Positions 25,089 to 34,960 of a DNA stretch of 64,000 nt are shown here, in pieces; the first letter of the stretch is position 1; the number at the start of each line of letters is the position of its first letter. The stretch comes from a virus: IMG/VR virus record IMGVR_UViG_3300020182_000008, positions 102,269-166,268 of that record; one strand, 5' to 3'. The notes under the pieces were generated by a model. The model saw only the letters and a program-made list of their open reading frames with translations. It was not told where the DNA came from and did not search any database. The position numbers and the translations under genes were made by a program.

Positions 25089-27218
25089 ATGAGCAACCAT
25101 AGAAAAATAAGCACCCAAGGAATTGATAGTGGTAGTATTATCTACCCAGAACACGTTTTAAGAGCAATTGACGCCTTAAATGGTGATGCTGGACCTTATG
25201 ATCTTGTTATATCTGGTTCATTAACTTCAACGGGTCCACAATTTATTTCTTCAGGTAGTTTAATTGAAAATAATAATGCTCCTGCCGCTTTAATGTATAA
25301 CACCTCTTCAGGTGACATTTATTATAGTACAGGTAGTTTAGGTGGAGGAAGTGGTGTAGTAGGTACAAATGGTACCTCTGGAACCTCTGGAACCTCTGGT
25401 ATAGATGGAACCTCTGGAACTTCTGGAAACACAGGTACATCTGGTACATCAGGTACAGACGGAACTTCTGGAACAAGTGGTACAAACGGTACTTCTGGTA
25501 CTTCTGGAGCAGATGGAAATTTATTTACAACAACTTCATCCACTTCAATATCAATTGCTACAGGAGCCCAATCCCTTAATGTAGCTACAGGATTAGCTTA
25601 TATTAATGGTCATGGTATATTAATAGCATCTGCAGCAAACTCAGCTAATTTTATGCTAGGTAAAGTTACAGGATACAATTCCAATACTGGTGCTATGTCC
25701 GTATCTATACAAACCATTGGTGGTAGTGGAACTTACTCAAATTGGAATGTAAGTTTAGAATCAGCCCCTGGTACTTCTGGTACAAGCGGAACAAGCGGGA
25801 CTTCAGGAACAAATGGTACTTCAGGTACAAATGGAACATCAGGTACCGATGGTAGTTCAGGTAGCTCAGGAAGTTCAGGATCAAGTGGTACATCAGGTAC
25901 ATCAGGTACTAGTGGTACTTACTCAGGTACTTCAAGTACATCTTTAGCAATTGGAACTGGATCTACTTCATTAACCGTAGAAACTGGTTTATCATTTGCT
26001 GCAGGACAATCAGTAATAATCCAAGAAAATGGAAATACTGCTAATTATATGATTGGTAAAGTCACCACATATAATAGCGGAACAGGTGCCTTAACAGTTA
26101 ACATTACAAGTACAGGAGGAACCGGAACAATTTCATCTTGGACAATAGAATTAGGTTCAGGAGATGGTACTTCAGGTACATCTGGTTCTTCAGGAAATTC
26201 AGGAACATCCGGCACTTCAGGTACAAACGGTACTTCAGGAACAGATGGTTCATCAGGTACTAGTGGAGAAAATGGAACTAACGGAACTAGTGGTACTTCA
26301 GGAACAAACGGAACATCTGGTACAAATGGTACAGATGGCACTTCAGGAACAAATGGTACTTCTGGTACAGACGGGACTTCAGGAACAACACCTGAAGCAC
26401 AATTTACAGGATCATATACTGGTTCATTTACAGGAGATGGTACAGGTTTAACCGGCGTGGCTTCATCCACAGGTTCTTATACAGGATCATTTACAGGTAG
26501 TATATTAGTAGACGATGCTTCTGGTTCATTTAGTGGATCATTTGAAGGAGATGGATCTAATTTAACAGGACTTGTAGCTGGTATAAGTACAATATATAAC
26601 ACACAAGTAAGATACGAGGCATTAAACGCTGGAAACAGTGGTGCTGATGGTAGAGTAGAAATTTTATCTACAGGTACTGTATATGGTGGTTTAACTTGGT
26701 CTAGATCAGGTACTACCCTAACTATTACAAAAACTAATCATGGTTTATCCACAGGAGATTATATTGTAATAAGAAACATGAATTCAGATTATACTTATGT
26801 TTCTGTAACAGCAACTAATTCTAATACATTAACTTGTACTGTAGCCGATAGTGGAGGAACATCTGGAACTGAAGGAGCGTATGTACCCGCATTTAAAGCA
26901 AGTTCATATACACAAAACGGTGTAACCATTACATCACCTAATACCGGAGATTGCCAAGTAGATTCTATTCAAATTACTACACCTACTAAAACAAACAGTA
27001 ACTTTAATTTGATAATGCCTAGTTCAGTATCAAATGGTGCTGGTGGTAATAATAGTTTATACTATCAAAACCCTCCATTAATACAAGTATGGGCTTTAAG
27101 TAATGGTAACCAAAATTCATCCGCAGTAATAACATTAAATACTTCAAGTAATTTTAATCAATTTGAAGTAGGTGGTTTAGCATCACTTGTAAAAAGTTTA
27201 ATTAGATTAACATTCTAG
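25089..27218 (+). CDS. Collagen-like tail or head fiber (GTS-repeat)
   Basis: The 709-residue fiber opens with an N-terminal cap, [20 protein letters not shown], that it shares with the fiber at 32426. Three blocks of Gly-X-Y triplets follow, almost all GTS, GTN, GTD or GSS with no proline (about residues 92-140, 228-280 and 358-436). They are separated by two homologous beta domains of about 90 residues ([20 protein letters not shown] and [19 protein letters not shown]). Next come GSFTGSF-type repeats and a C-terminal beta domain. A trimeric host-contact fiber is likely. The Thr/Ser-dense stalk is a potential glycosylation substrate. Confidence 0.8.
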   Translation: MSNHRKISTQGIDSGSIIYPEHVLRAIDALNGDAGPYDLVISGSLTSTGPQFISSGSLIENNNAPAALMYNTSSGDIYYSTGSLGGGSGVVGTNGTSGTSGTSGIDGTSGTSGNTGTSGTSGTDGTSGTSGTNGTSGTSGADGNLFTTTSSTSISIATGAQSLNVATGLAYINGHGILIASAANSANFMLGKVTGYNSNTGAMSVSIQTIGGSGTYSNWNVSLESAPGTSGTSGTSGTSGTNGTSGTNGTSGTDGSSGSSGSSGSSGTSGTSGTSGTYSGTSSTSLAIGTGSTSLTVETGLSFAAGQSVIIQENGNTANYMIGKVTTYNSGTGALTVNITSTGGTGTISSWTIELGSGDGTSGTSGSSGNSGTSGTSGTNGTSGTDGSSGTSGENGTNGTSGTSGTNGTSGTNGTDGTSGTNGTSGTDGTSGTTPEAQFTGSYTGSFTGDGTGLTGVASSTGSYTGSFTGSILVDDASGSFSGSFEGDGSNLTGLVAGISTIYNTQVRYEALNAGNSGADGRVEILSTGTVYGGLTWSRSGTTLTITKTNHGLSTGDYIVIRNMNSDYTYVSVTATNSNTLTCTVADSGGTSGTEGAYVPAFKASSYTQNGVTITSPNTGDCQVDSIQITTPTKTNSNFNLIMPSSVSNGAGGNNSLYYQNPPLIQVWALSNGNQNSSAVITLNTSSNFNQFEVGGLASLVKSLIRLTF
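25360..25515 (+). repeat. Gly-Thr-Ser collagen-like repeat block 1
   Basis: Tandem 9-base units encode GTS, with GTN, GTD or GID variants. Boundaries are approximate. Confidence 0.8.
25770..25925 (+). repeat. Gly-Thr-Ser collagen-like repeat block 2
   Basis: Tandem Gly-X-Y triplets (GTS, GTN, GSS) lie in the same fiber. Boundaries are approximate. Confidence 0.8.
26161..26396 (+). repeat. Gly-Thr-Ser collagen-like repeat block 3
   Basis: This is the longest Gly-X-Y block of this fiber, about 78 residues. Boundaries are approximate. Confidence 0.8.
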
Positions 27219-27219
27219 A

Positions 27220-29172
27220 ATGGCATATAGAGACCAACCATTTATAGGTGCAGTTAGTGCCGATAGCATATTAAAAGAAAACTTTATAATTGCTACTGGT
27301 AATTTTGCTAGTGCTTCTAACCAAATTGCTGATTTTAGTGTTTCATCTGGTGATGAAAATTTATTAAGAGTAGGTCAAACTATTTACTCTGTAGGAGGTG
27401 CTGTTCCTACAAGTGCTACTATTACAAACATAAATGGTAGTTTAATTACTTTAGACACCCCATCAGTTGGAACTATTACGTCGGATACAATTGGTATATC
27501 TCTACCCTCAGGATCTTATTTATTTCAATCTGCTTCTTTTACTGATCCTAATAATGAAATTACTGTAGGAGATATTACAGGTAGTAACACTGATCCCTCA
27601 TATGATTATGCTATTTTAGGTGTAGCTAAACGAAATAATGCTACTAGAAAAGGTGTATTTCATATCTATAAAATTTCTGAAGTAGTACAAACTAATATAG
27701 GTGGTTCTGAATTATCATTTTTTGTAGAATGGGGAGAAGAAGGAACCGAAGCTGATTCAGGAGATATTTTACAAACTTCTGAAGAAACTGTTGCAATTGT
27801 AAATTTAACCGATTCAGGTTCAATAGCACCTGGATTTTCAAGAGCAATTGCTGGTTTAGAAAATATTAAAGATGGCTCAGAATATGCTGGATTTAATGTA
27901 GCAATATCCCAATATCTATCTGATATATCAGGTTCATCAGGAGGTACTTCAGCAACAGGTTCATTTACAGGATCATTTACAGGTTCAATTTTAGGAGATG
28001 TTTTAGGTACTGCTTCTATAGCAGATTTTGCTACTACTGCTTCTTATATATCAACTGCTAGTTTTTCAGATAGTGCTACAAGTGCTTCATATGCTGAAAC
28101 CTCATCTATCCAATACGATTCAGGTTCAGGTACTATTACAGGATTAGACGAGATAAAAATTAATGATTTTGATGATAACGTAGGTGTTACATTTCAAGAT
28201 AGTAAATTAACACTAACATTTGGCTCACCAACTGTACCTTCTATCTCAAGTTTTTTTAATAGTGGGTTTGATACAAATAGATTTAATTTAGTAGAAGACG
28301 ATTCTACTGTTACTGCTAACTGGAGTAATGGTGGTTATACTTTTTTAAGTGCTTCTATCTACACAGGAAGTATAGAATTAACTCATAGTTTAGATGCTGG
28401 TGATACTAATTTAACATTAGCTTTAACTACATCAGGTTCACAAAGGTATTTCTTATATTATACTGCTTCAAGTCCCTTAGACAATACAGAATATTACTTA
28501 TCACAAACTTTAACTAGTAACTTAAGTAAAACAAACCCAACGAATCCATCAATATCACCTACCCCAGCAGTACAATTAGGTGCTTCATCTAATCAAATAG
28601 AACAAGGGGGTACAGGTAGTATAGCATTTACAAGTGCATACGGAAGTTCAAATGGATGGGATCAAGTATCATTAGTAAATACCCCAGTTGCAACACCTTT
28701 AGAAGTAACAGGTTCAGCTACTGGTTCAAATAGTTTAAGTATTCAAGCAGTAGCAAGTTATGAATCACCCGATGGAGATAATAATCCACAATTAACTACG
28801 AATAGAACAGCAACAACTACCTATAGTAAAATACGTAGTGTAAGATATGGTGCTTCAGCAACAACAGCATTTACACAAACTCAATACGAAGATTTAGGAG
28901 CTTGGGATACAACATTAGGAGGAAATATAGGTACTATAGATAAAGGTAACACTTCCCCATCAGGAGATAGTTTAACTATTACTTGGAGTGGAGATAAATA
29001 CCATTATATAGTATATGATAGTAATAGAAGTGATTTAACTAATATTTCTACAGGAGGATTTGGAGTAATAGGACAGTTTACTAAAACTACAGTAGGAGAC
29101 TATACAGTATATAGAACTAATGACTTACAAGCAGGAGGTGGTAGTACTAGTATAACCTATGATTTAACATAA
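27220..29172 (+). CDS. Fiber protein with GSFTGSF and ASFADSATSASYA repeats
   Basis: The 650-residue protein starts two bases after the collagen-like fiber. Its N-terminus, MAYRDQPFIGAVSADSILKE, probably attaches to the virion. Near residue 245 it has the repeated motif [15 protein letters not shown], then alternating small-residue repeats (TTASYISTASFSDSATSASY) typical of beta-helical phage fibers. The C-terminal third is Thr/Ser-rich beta sequence. It contains no S74 chaperone and few charged residues. A structural fiber part is the likely role. Confidence 0.7.
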   Translation: MAYRDQPFIGAVSADSILKENFIIATGNFASASNQIADFSVSSGDENLLRVGQTIYSVGGAVPTSATITNINGSLITLDTPSVGTITSDTIGISLPSGSYLFQSASFTDPNNEITVGDITGSNTDPSYDYAILGVAKRNNATRKGVFHIYKISEVVQTNIGGSELSFFVEWGEEGTEADSGDILQTSEETVAIVNLTDSGSIAPGFSRAIAGLENIKDGSEYAGFNVAISQYLSDISGSSGGTSATGSFTGSFTGSILGDVLGTASIADFATTASYISTASFSDSATSASYAETSSIQYDSGSGTITGLDEIKINDFDDNVGVTFQDSKLTLTFGSPTVPSISSFFNSGFDTNRFNLVEDDSTVTANWSNGGYTFLSASIYTGSIELTHSLDAGDTNLTLALTTSGSQRYFLYYTASSPLDNTEYYLSQTLTSNLSKTNPTNPSISPTPAVQLGASSNQIEQGGTGSIAFTSAYGSSNGWDQVSLVNTPVATPLEVTGSATGSNSLSIQAVASYESPDGDNNPQLTTNRTATTTYSKIRSVRYGASATTAFTQTQYEDLGAWDTTLGGNIGTIDKGNTSPSGDSLTITWSGDKYHYIVYDSNRSDLTNISTGGFGVIGQFTKTTVGDYTVYRTNDLQAGGGSTSITYDLT

Positions 29173-29182
29173 TATATAGCAG

Positions 29183-30052
29183 ATGGCAATTACTTTACCT
29201 GGTGGCTTTAGGATAACGAATAACGAAGCAGTTGATTCTAGAATAAGTGTAGCTGACCAATCAGCACGTTTAGGATTTTCTGCTGCTAACGTATATGAAG
29301 GTTTACTTGTTTATCAACAAGATACAGATGAAATATACGTTTTAACTGATACTTCCGATCCTACAGATAATGATAATTGGAAAAAGATATATCCTGTAGC
29401 ATCAATGACAGGATCATTTAGTGGATCATTTACTGGTTCATTTGATGGTTTAATAGATAGTGCTTCATTTGCTGAAACAGCATCTTACGCTATGTATGCT
29501 GTATCTGCTTCACATGAAATAGTTCACGAAACATCCTCTTCATTTGCTGAAACAGCTTCATTTGCACAAGGTGGAGATGGTGAATTTACTGGTTCCTTTA
29601 CTGGTTCCTTTTCAGGTTCAAACTATTCTACAGACTTTACATTTGATGGTGATACTTTAATTGTATCAGGTAACGTGTTTGTAGATGGAACATTAGATGC
29701 TGCAACTAAAAACTTTAAAATACAACACCCTACAATGGAAGGGTATTATCTACTCCACTCATCATTAGAAGGACCTGAACGTGGAATTTACCATAGAGGT
29801 AAATTAAGTGTCAGTAATATTATCCACTTACCAGACTATTGGAAAGAATTACCTGTAGATGATACTGATATTACAGTACAACTTACTCCAATTGGTAATG
29901 CTTGCCATCATTGGGTTAAAAGAGTTACTAAAGAAGAAATTGAAATAGAATGTGAGTGTGGTAAACCAAGTTGTTTTTATATTGTACATGCCCAACGTTA
30001 TAATGAGGGTAAATTTGAAATATTAGAACCAAAACGCAACAAAAGCTTGTAA
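29183..30052 (+). CDS. Short fiber protein with conserved C-terminal KIQHPTMEGYYLLHSS domain
   Basis: The 289-residue protein has an N-terminal module, ITLPGGFRITNNEAVDSRIS to VYEGLLVYQQDTDEIYVL, found at the start of many phage fibers. A GSFSGSFTGSFDG repeat and ASFAETASYA repeats follow. The C-terminal 120 residues form a domain beginning NFKIQHPTMEGYYLLHSS and LEGPERGIYHRG, like the IDHP...HSSxEgP domains of other fiber proteins, with a Cys-rich end (ECECGKPSC). The glycosyltransferase follows from its own promoter. Confidence 0.7.
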   Translation: MAITLPGGFRITNNEAVDSRISVADQSARLGFSAANVYEGLLVYQQDTDEIYVLTDTSDPTDNDNWKKIYPVASMTGSFSGSFTGSFDGLIDSASFAETASYAMYAVSASHEIVHETSSSFAETASFAQGGDGEFTGSFTGSFSGSNYSTDFTFDGDTLIVSGNVFVDGTLDAATKNFKIQHPTMEGYYLLHSSLEGPERGIYHRGKLSVSNIIHLPDYWKELPVDDTDITVQLTPIGNACHHWVKRVTKEEIEIECECGKPSCFYIVHAQRYNEGKFEILEPKRNKSL

Positions 30053-30077
30053 AATGTACTAAAGGTTATTATATTAA
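30047..30077 (+). promoter_or_regulatory. Host-type promoter TTG-N20-TATATTAA upstream of the glycosyltransferase
   Basis: TTG is at 30047-30049 (in the last codons of the previous gene) and TATATTAA at 30070-30077. The 16-mer AGGTTATTATATTAAA (30063-30078) also occurs upstream of the SSB gene (59645-59660), with the same TTG-N20 spacing. The ATG follows five bases later. Confidence 0.6.
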
Positions 30078-30082
30078 ATGTT

Positions 30083-32386
30083 ATGAAGGTTCAAGCTCAC
30101 ACGAGTTTTATAGGTACTACTGGCTACGCAAATCATGCGCAGTCATTTTTTACTGAACTTGATAAATTAACCCCAACTAAAGTACGAAATTTTACAGTAG
30201 GTAAATCTTGGCAAGGACCTAACCATACACCTCACGATAAAGAACCCTATATTACACCTCAAATGAAGAAGATGCTTCATCTTCAAACATTATTTAATAA
30301 TGATGGTTCTAGAAGCAATTTACCAATATACTCTTATAAAGACGGCTATCGTGCTGACATTGATATTATACTTGAAGAACACGACCACCATTACTTCTAC
30401 GATGCATATGATGGTTATAAAATAGGATATAACGTTTGGGAATCAACTCGCTACTCCGAACAATTTTTTCAACAACTACTTACTTTAGATGAACTTTGGG
30501 TGCCAACTAAATGGCAAAAACAAATCTCTATAGAACAAGGATACCCAGAAGATAAAATATTTGTTATACCTGAAGGAGTAGACGGTAGAGTATTTAAACC
30601 TACTTCTAAACCTAAGAAAAAAGATAAATTTCAATTTGTTATAGTTGGAAGATGGGACTATAGAAAAGGTATAAAAGAAAGCATAGAAGGTTTCCTCAAA
30701 GCATTCCCAGATAACCAAAGTGTTGAATTATTATTAAACGTTGAAAATCCATACCCTGTAGATGGTATGAACTCTACAGAAGAACGTTTAAAATATTATG
30801 GGTTAGAAGATGATAGAATAAAAATATTAAAGTTTTTAGATAGAAAACAATATATTTCATTACTACAAAACGCTAATGTGATAATATCTTGTGCCCGTGC
30901 TGAAGGATGGAATTTACCCTTAATTGAATCTTTAGCTTGTGGTATCCCTTCAATTTATACTAAATGTTCAGGTCAACTCGAATTTACTAAAAGTGAAGGA
31001 TTAGGAATAGATATATTAGGTGAAGAACCTGCTACAAATGGTAAAAATCTAACATATGAACACAATATACCAGGTAACTTTTATACACCTGATTTAGACC
31101 ATTTAGTGGATCAAATTAGAGATTCATATGAAAATTATGCTTATTGGAAAGATTGGTATTTGAAACGTTCTAAAGAAATACGACAAAAATTTTCTTGGAA
31201 AAATCAAGCTAAAAAAGCATACGAACGTTTACAACAAATCGATATTAAACCAAAGAAAAAATTACCTAGATTAGAGGTAAATTTTGCAGATGGTCCCTAT
31301 GCCTGTTTAAGAGATGCAGAACAAGAATATTTAATAGATTTTGTAAATCAGGATACAGGTAAAAGCGAATATTCTGTTAATTTACAAAATAACCATTGGG
31401 GTAAATCATTCCACAAATTTTTTATAAATTGGGATATTCAAGTTAAAGATAAATTTGGAGAAGTAGTTACATCTCACAAATATAATGCTGCTGGTAAACG
31501 CGTTTATATTGCTTGTGGTTCAAAATCATTAGGAGATACATTAGCTTGGTTCCCTTATGCCTTAGAATTTCAAAATAAACATAAATGTCACGTTATAGTA
31601 TCTACCTTTTGGAATAAATTTTTTAAAAATAAATACCCTGAATTAACATTTGTAGAACCAGGTGAAACTGTACCTAACATATACGCAATGTATGAGTTAG
31701 GATGGTTTTACGATGACAATAAATTAAATGGTTTTAAACAACCCTATGATCCTAAACAATTTACTTTACAACAAACTGCAACTAATATATTAGGATTAGA
31801 ATATAAAGAGGTTTTACCTAAACTAGATTATCAAGTTAAAGAACGTCCTTGGAAAGAAAAATATGTTTGTATCTCACCACACGCTTCAGCAGGTGCAAAA
31901 TACTGGCAACACCCTACAGGATGGCAAGATATAATAAACCACTTAAATAGTAAAGGTTATAAAGTAGTTCAAATATCAAAAGAAAAACACAACGATAGTT
32001 GGGAAAATAGAAAATTACCCCAAAATAAATCCTTTGAAAATATTATAGATGCAACAGGAGACCATCCTATAGAAGATATAATCAATATTATTCACCATTC
32101 AGAATTATATATAGGAGTATCAAGTGGTTTAGCTTGGTTATCGTGGGCAATACAAAAACCCGTAGTAATGGTATCTGGATTTAGTTCAGAATGGACTGAA
32201 TTTAGTACAAAAATCCAACGTATTATAAACAAAAATGTTTGTAATTCTTGTTTTAATAACTTTAAATTAGATGCTGGGGATTGGGATTGGTGTCCAATAC
32301 ATAAAGATACTTCTAGACAATTCGAATGTACTAAAAAAATATTACCCGAAAGTGTAATAGAGGGCATTACTCGCAGCCTTAGTTAA
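30083..32386 (+). CDS. Bifunctional glycosyltransferase: GT4-like plus TibC-like heptosyltransferase domain
   Basis: The 767-residue protein has two GT-B enzymes in one chain. Residues 1-390 are GT4-like: FQFVIVGRWDYRKGIKESIE, then the EGWNLPLIESLACG block (E-x7-E near residues 274-282) that binds the sugar-nucleotide. From about 470 (RVYIACGSKSLGDTLAWFPY) to the end it resembles the heptosyltransferase fold of autotransporter O-heptosyltransferases (TibC/Aah family). It includes HASAGAKYWQHPTGWQDII, YIGVSSGLAWLSWA and the four-Cys motif C720-x2-C723-x13-C737-x11-C749, like the iron-binding cysteines of TibC. It sits between Ser/Thr-rich fiber genes with a non-late promoter. Glycosylation of virion fibers is inferred; modification of host surface glycans is the alternative. 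Confidence 0.8.
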   Translation: MKVQAHTSFIGTTGYANHAQSFFTELDKLTPTKVRNFTVGKSWQGPNHTPHDKEPYITPQMKKMLHLQTLFNNDGSRSNLPIYSYKDGYRADIDIILEEHDHHYFYDAYDGYKIGYNVWESTRYSEQFFQQLLTLDELWVPTKWQKQISIEQGYPEDKIFVIPEGVDGRVFKPTSKPKKKDKFQFVIVGRWDYRKGIKESIEGFLKAFPDNQSVELLLNVENPYPVDGMNSTEERLKYYGLEDDRIKILKFLDRKQYISLLQNANVIISCARAEGWNLPLIESLACGIPSIYTKCSGQLEFTKSEGLGIDILGEEPATNGKNLTYEHNIPGNFYTPDLDHLVDQIRDSYENYAYWKDWYLKRSKEIRQKFSWKNQAKKAYERLQQIDIKPKKKLPRLEVNFADGPYACLRDAEQEYLIDFVNQDTGKSEYSVNLQNNHWGKSFHKFFINWDIQVKDKFGEVVTSHKYNAAGKRVYIACGSKSLGDTLAWFPYALEFQNKHKCHVIVSTFWNKFFKNKYPELTFVEPGETVPNIYAMYELGWFYDDNKLNGFKQPYDPKQFTLQQTATNILGLEYKEVLPKLDYQVKERPWKEKYVCISPHASAGAKYWQHPTGWQDIINHLNSKGYKVVQISKEKHNDSWENRKLPQNKSFENIIDATGDHPIEDIINIIHHSELYIGVSSGLAWLSWAIQKPVVMVSGFSSEWTEFSTKIQRIINKNVCNSCFNNFKLDAGDWDWCPIHKDTSRQFECTKKILPESVIEGITRSLS

Positions 32387-32394
32387 TATTTATT
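32385..32394 (+). promoter_or_regulatory. Late-type element AATATTTATT
   Basis: 31 bases before the S74 fiber ATG at 32426. Confidence 0.55.
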
Positions 32395-32425
32395 AAGGAA
32401 TAATCCTAGGTAAATTCATTAATTA

Positions 32426-34534
32426 ATGGCTAATACAATAAGCACATCGGGCATTCAGAGTGGTAGCGTAATTCACGCCGAGAATGTAACTCGAATTATA
32501 GATGCTCTTTCTGGAACAGCAAACAACAATATCCAAATCTCAGGTTCTTTAGGAATTACAGGAAGTTTTGACATTGGTAGCGGAAGTATAGCAGAAACAG
32601 GAGTAGGAGATGCTCCTCAATTACTTGCTTATAACACAGCTAGTGGAGAAATAACATTTACAAATAGACAATCAACCTCGGGTACCTCTGGTACATCTGG
32701 TACTAGTGGTACATCTGGAACATCTGGTTCTTCAGGTACTTCTGGTACATCTGGTACATCTGGTTCATCAGGCTCTTCAGGAAGTTCAGGTACTTCAGGA
32801 ACAAACGGTACAAATGGTACTTCTGGTACATCAGGTACATCTGGTACTTCAGGAACAAGTGGAGAAAAAGGAGGAGTTGAATATAATTTTGACGATTCTA
32901 CTGGAGATGCCGATCCCGGAAATGGAAATATTAGATATAATACAGCTACTATAGGTACTGTTACTTTTTTATATATAGATAATGTAGATCAAAGATCTAC
33001 AGATCAAACCCAATGGTTTGCTGCTTGGGATGATTCAACTAATACTAATCCCTATGGGTATGTTACTATTACTAGTAGAGATACTGGTAATATTGTTAAT
33101 ATATTTGAAGTTCAAGGCACAGTAACAGCATCCTCAGGATATTATAAAATTCCTGTTATAAATTTAACAGGTACTTTACCTTCAAATGGAGATAAATTAT
33201 CGATCCAATTTTCTAGAACCGGAGATGTAGGTACTTCCGGAACCTCAGGTACCTCTGGTACTTCAGGCCCACTTTCAATAAATGGTGGAACCACAGGATC
33301 CATATTACTATTTTCAGGTAGTACAGGTACTTTAAATGCAAGTAATTTTTTAAATTATGATGCTGATCAATTACAAATTACTTCTTCAAATTCATCATAC
33401 TTAGGTTCAGTTAACATAACTGGATCTTTAGATGTATCTGGTTCAGTAATATTAAGTGGTTCATTTAGCGGTTCATTTGAAGGGTTAATTGATTCTGCTT
33501 CTAATGCTATAAATGCATTAACATCTTCTCATACTTTAGGTACAGCCTCATTTGCAAATAACGCTACTACTGCCTCCCACACTTTTGGAACAGCTAGTAT
33601 AGCAGACCGTGCTACAACAGCCTCTATAGCAGACAATATAAAATCAGGCTTAATTATTTCAGCCTCTTCGATTGCTGTATCAAATAATTTAAGTGTAGAA
33701 GGTACAGCATCATTTGGATATTTAGAAAGTATTACAGGTTCAGCTAAAATAATTGGAGACGCCTTTATTATATTAAATAATAATACACCTGCAGAACGAT
33801 ACGCTGGTTTAGTAGTACAAGATTCAGGTTCAAATAACAATACAGCTTCTATACAGTTTGATGGTCAAACAAATGACTGGTTTTATGAATATACAGATGA
33901 TGGAGGAGCAACAGTAGATCATGCATCAATAATGTTTGGCCCTGCATTTCCTACAAAAGGATCCCCAGTTTTCCCTGCAAGTGAATCTGTACTAGTATCA
34001 GAAGGTGGGCATCATATTACTAGCTCTGCAATGTTTATTAAGAGTGATATTGTAGATATACAATTATCAACCAAAACCACAGGCTCAGTGTTAATATCAG
34101 GTAGTGATCATATCACTACTGGTAGTTTATCTATATCTGGAAGTTTAGGTGTTGGAACTGAAGCATCCGGTGTAGTAGGAGCAATATTGGCAACAAACGA
34201 TGTTGTAGCGTTTGCTTCTTCAGATTTAAGATTAAAATCTAACTTAAATAAAATAGAAAATCCATTAGAGAAAATAAATCAACTTTCGGGATATGAATTT
34301 GATTGGATTCCTATGGAAGGTATTCACATTCACTCAGGACACGATATTGGAGTAATAGCCCAAGAAGTAGAAAAAGTATTTCCTGAAGTCGTTGCTGATA
34401 GAGAAAATGGATATAAAGCTGTAAAATACGAAAAATTAGTATCGGTTCTAATAGAAGGAATAAAAGAATTAAAAACAGAGCTTGATCAATTAAAAACTGA
34501 ACATGCTATTATAAAAGATAGATTTAATATATAA
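32426..34534 (+). CDS. Collagen-like fiber with C-terminal Peptidase_S74 chaperone
   Basis: The 702-residue fiber shares its N-terminal cap ([20 protein letters not shown]) with the fiber at 25089. A block of about 67 residues of GTS/GSS triplets follows, then a beta domain, a second short GTS block, and [15 protein letters not shown] plus [19 protein letters not shown] repeats. The last 120 residues are an intramolecular chaperone of the S74 family: [15 protein letters not shown] with the Ser-Asp catalytic pair, [17 protein letters not shown] and [21 protein letters not shown]74 domains trimerise the fiber and then cut themselves off. It overlaps the next gene by one base. Confidence 0.85.
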   Translation: MANTISTSGIQSGSVIHAENVTRIIDALSGTANNNIQISGSLGITGSFDIGSGSIAETGVGDAPQLLAYNTASGEITFTNRQSTSGTSGTSGTSGTSGTSGSSGTSGTSGTSGSSGSSGSSGTSGTNGTNGTSGTSGTSGTSGTSGEKGGVEYNFDDSTGDADPGNGNIRYNTATIGTVTFLYIDNVDQRSTDQTQWFAAWDDSTNTNPYGYVTITSRDTGNIVNIFEVQGTVTASSGYYKIPVINLTGTLPSNGDKLSIQFSRTGDVGTSGTSGTSGTSGPLSINGGTTGSILLFSGSTGTLNASNFLNYDADQLQITSSNSSYLGSVNITGSLDVSGSVILSGSFSGSFEGLIDSASNAINALTSSHTLGTASFANNATTASHTFGTASIADRATTASIADNIKSGLIISASSIAVSNNLSVEGTASFGYLESITGSAKIIGDAFIILNNNTPAERYAGLVVQDSGSNNNTASIQFDGQTNDWFYEYTDDGGATVDHASIMFGPAFPTKGSPVFPASESVLVSEGGHHITSSAMFIKSDIVDIQLSTKTTGSVLISGSDHITTGSLSISGSLGVGTEASGVVGAILATNDVVAFASSDLRLKSNLNKIENPLEKINQLSGYEFDWIPMEGIHIHSGHDIGVIAQEVEKVFPEVVADRENGYKAVKYEKLVSVLIEGIKELKTELDQLKTEHAIIKDRFNI
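32677..32875 (+). repeat. Gly-Thr-Ser collagen-like repeat block
   Basis: Tandem GTS, GSS and GTN codons lie near the N-terminus of the S74 fiber. A shorter block lies at 33232-33267. Boundaries are approximate. Confidence 0.8.
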
Positions 34535-34908
34535 TGGCTAAAAATGTAAGAATAGTTCCCGCCTCCGGTTCTATTTACTTTACAGCTGATGGATATGATA
34601 TAACCGGATCTGTAGTATTAAGAACATTAGGAGATACCGAAGATTTGGAATTCTCCACTGGAGGAGACCAACCTGCATTACTTATATCTAAAGAATCAGG
34701 CAGAATTGGAGTAGGAACAGTTTCTTCATCAGCAAAATTAGAAGTTTCTTCTTCAGTAGATGAAGATCTTTTACTTATAAAAAATGCAAGTGGTAGTATT
34801 AAAGTAAACCAAGAAGGTGTACTAGTACTATCCCCCTATCAAGGAGAAGTAACCGCGGTAAGTGGTGCACTTATATATAGTGCTTCTAATCTCTTTGTAG
34901 GTGGTTAA
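34534..34908 (+). CDS. Small fiber-associated protein
   Basis: The 124-residue beta-rich protein (VRIVPASGSIYFTADGYDIT, SGRIGVGTVSSSAKLEVSSS, GEVTAVSGALIYSASNLFVG) overlaps the upstream fiber stop by one base (TAATG). Its GRIGVGT...AKLEVS segment is a motif common in fibers just before S74-type tips, but no chaperone follows here. A fiber accessory or cap is plausible. Confidence 0.6.
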   Translation: MAKNVRIVPASGSIYFTADGYDITGSVVLRTLGDTEDLEFSTGGDQPALLISKESGRIGVGTVSSSAKLEVSSSVDEDLLLIKNASGSIKVNQEGVLVLSPYQGEVTAVSGALIYSASNLFVGG

Positions 34909-34917
34909 ATATTTATA
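34908..34917 (+). promoter_or_regulatory. Late-type element AATATTTATA
   Basis: 43 bases before the long-fiber ATG at 34961. Confidence 0.6.
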
Positions 34918-34960
34918 GTAGATTAATATCATAATAACCCTTAATTAAAAACAATATACA

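Noticed and set aside
25243-26470. Pro/Val-rich and Leu/Tyr/His-rich minus-strand frames opposite the GTS repeats
   Set aside because: Translation of GGT/ACT triplet repeats in other frames gives such periodic sequence; there is no start context or independent support.
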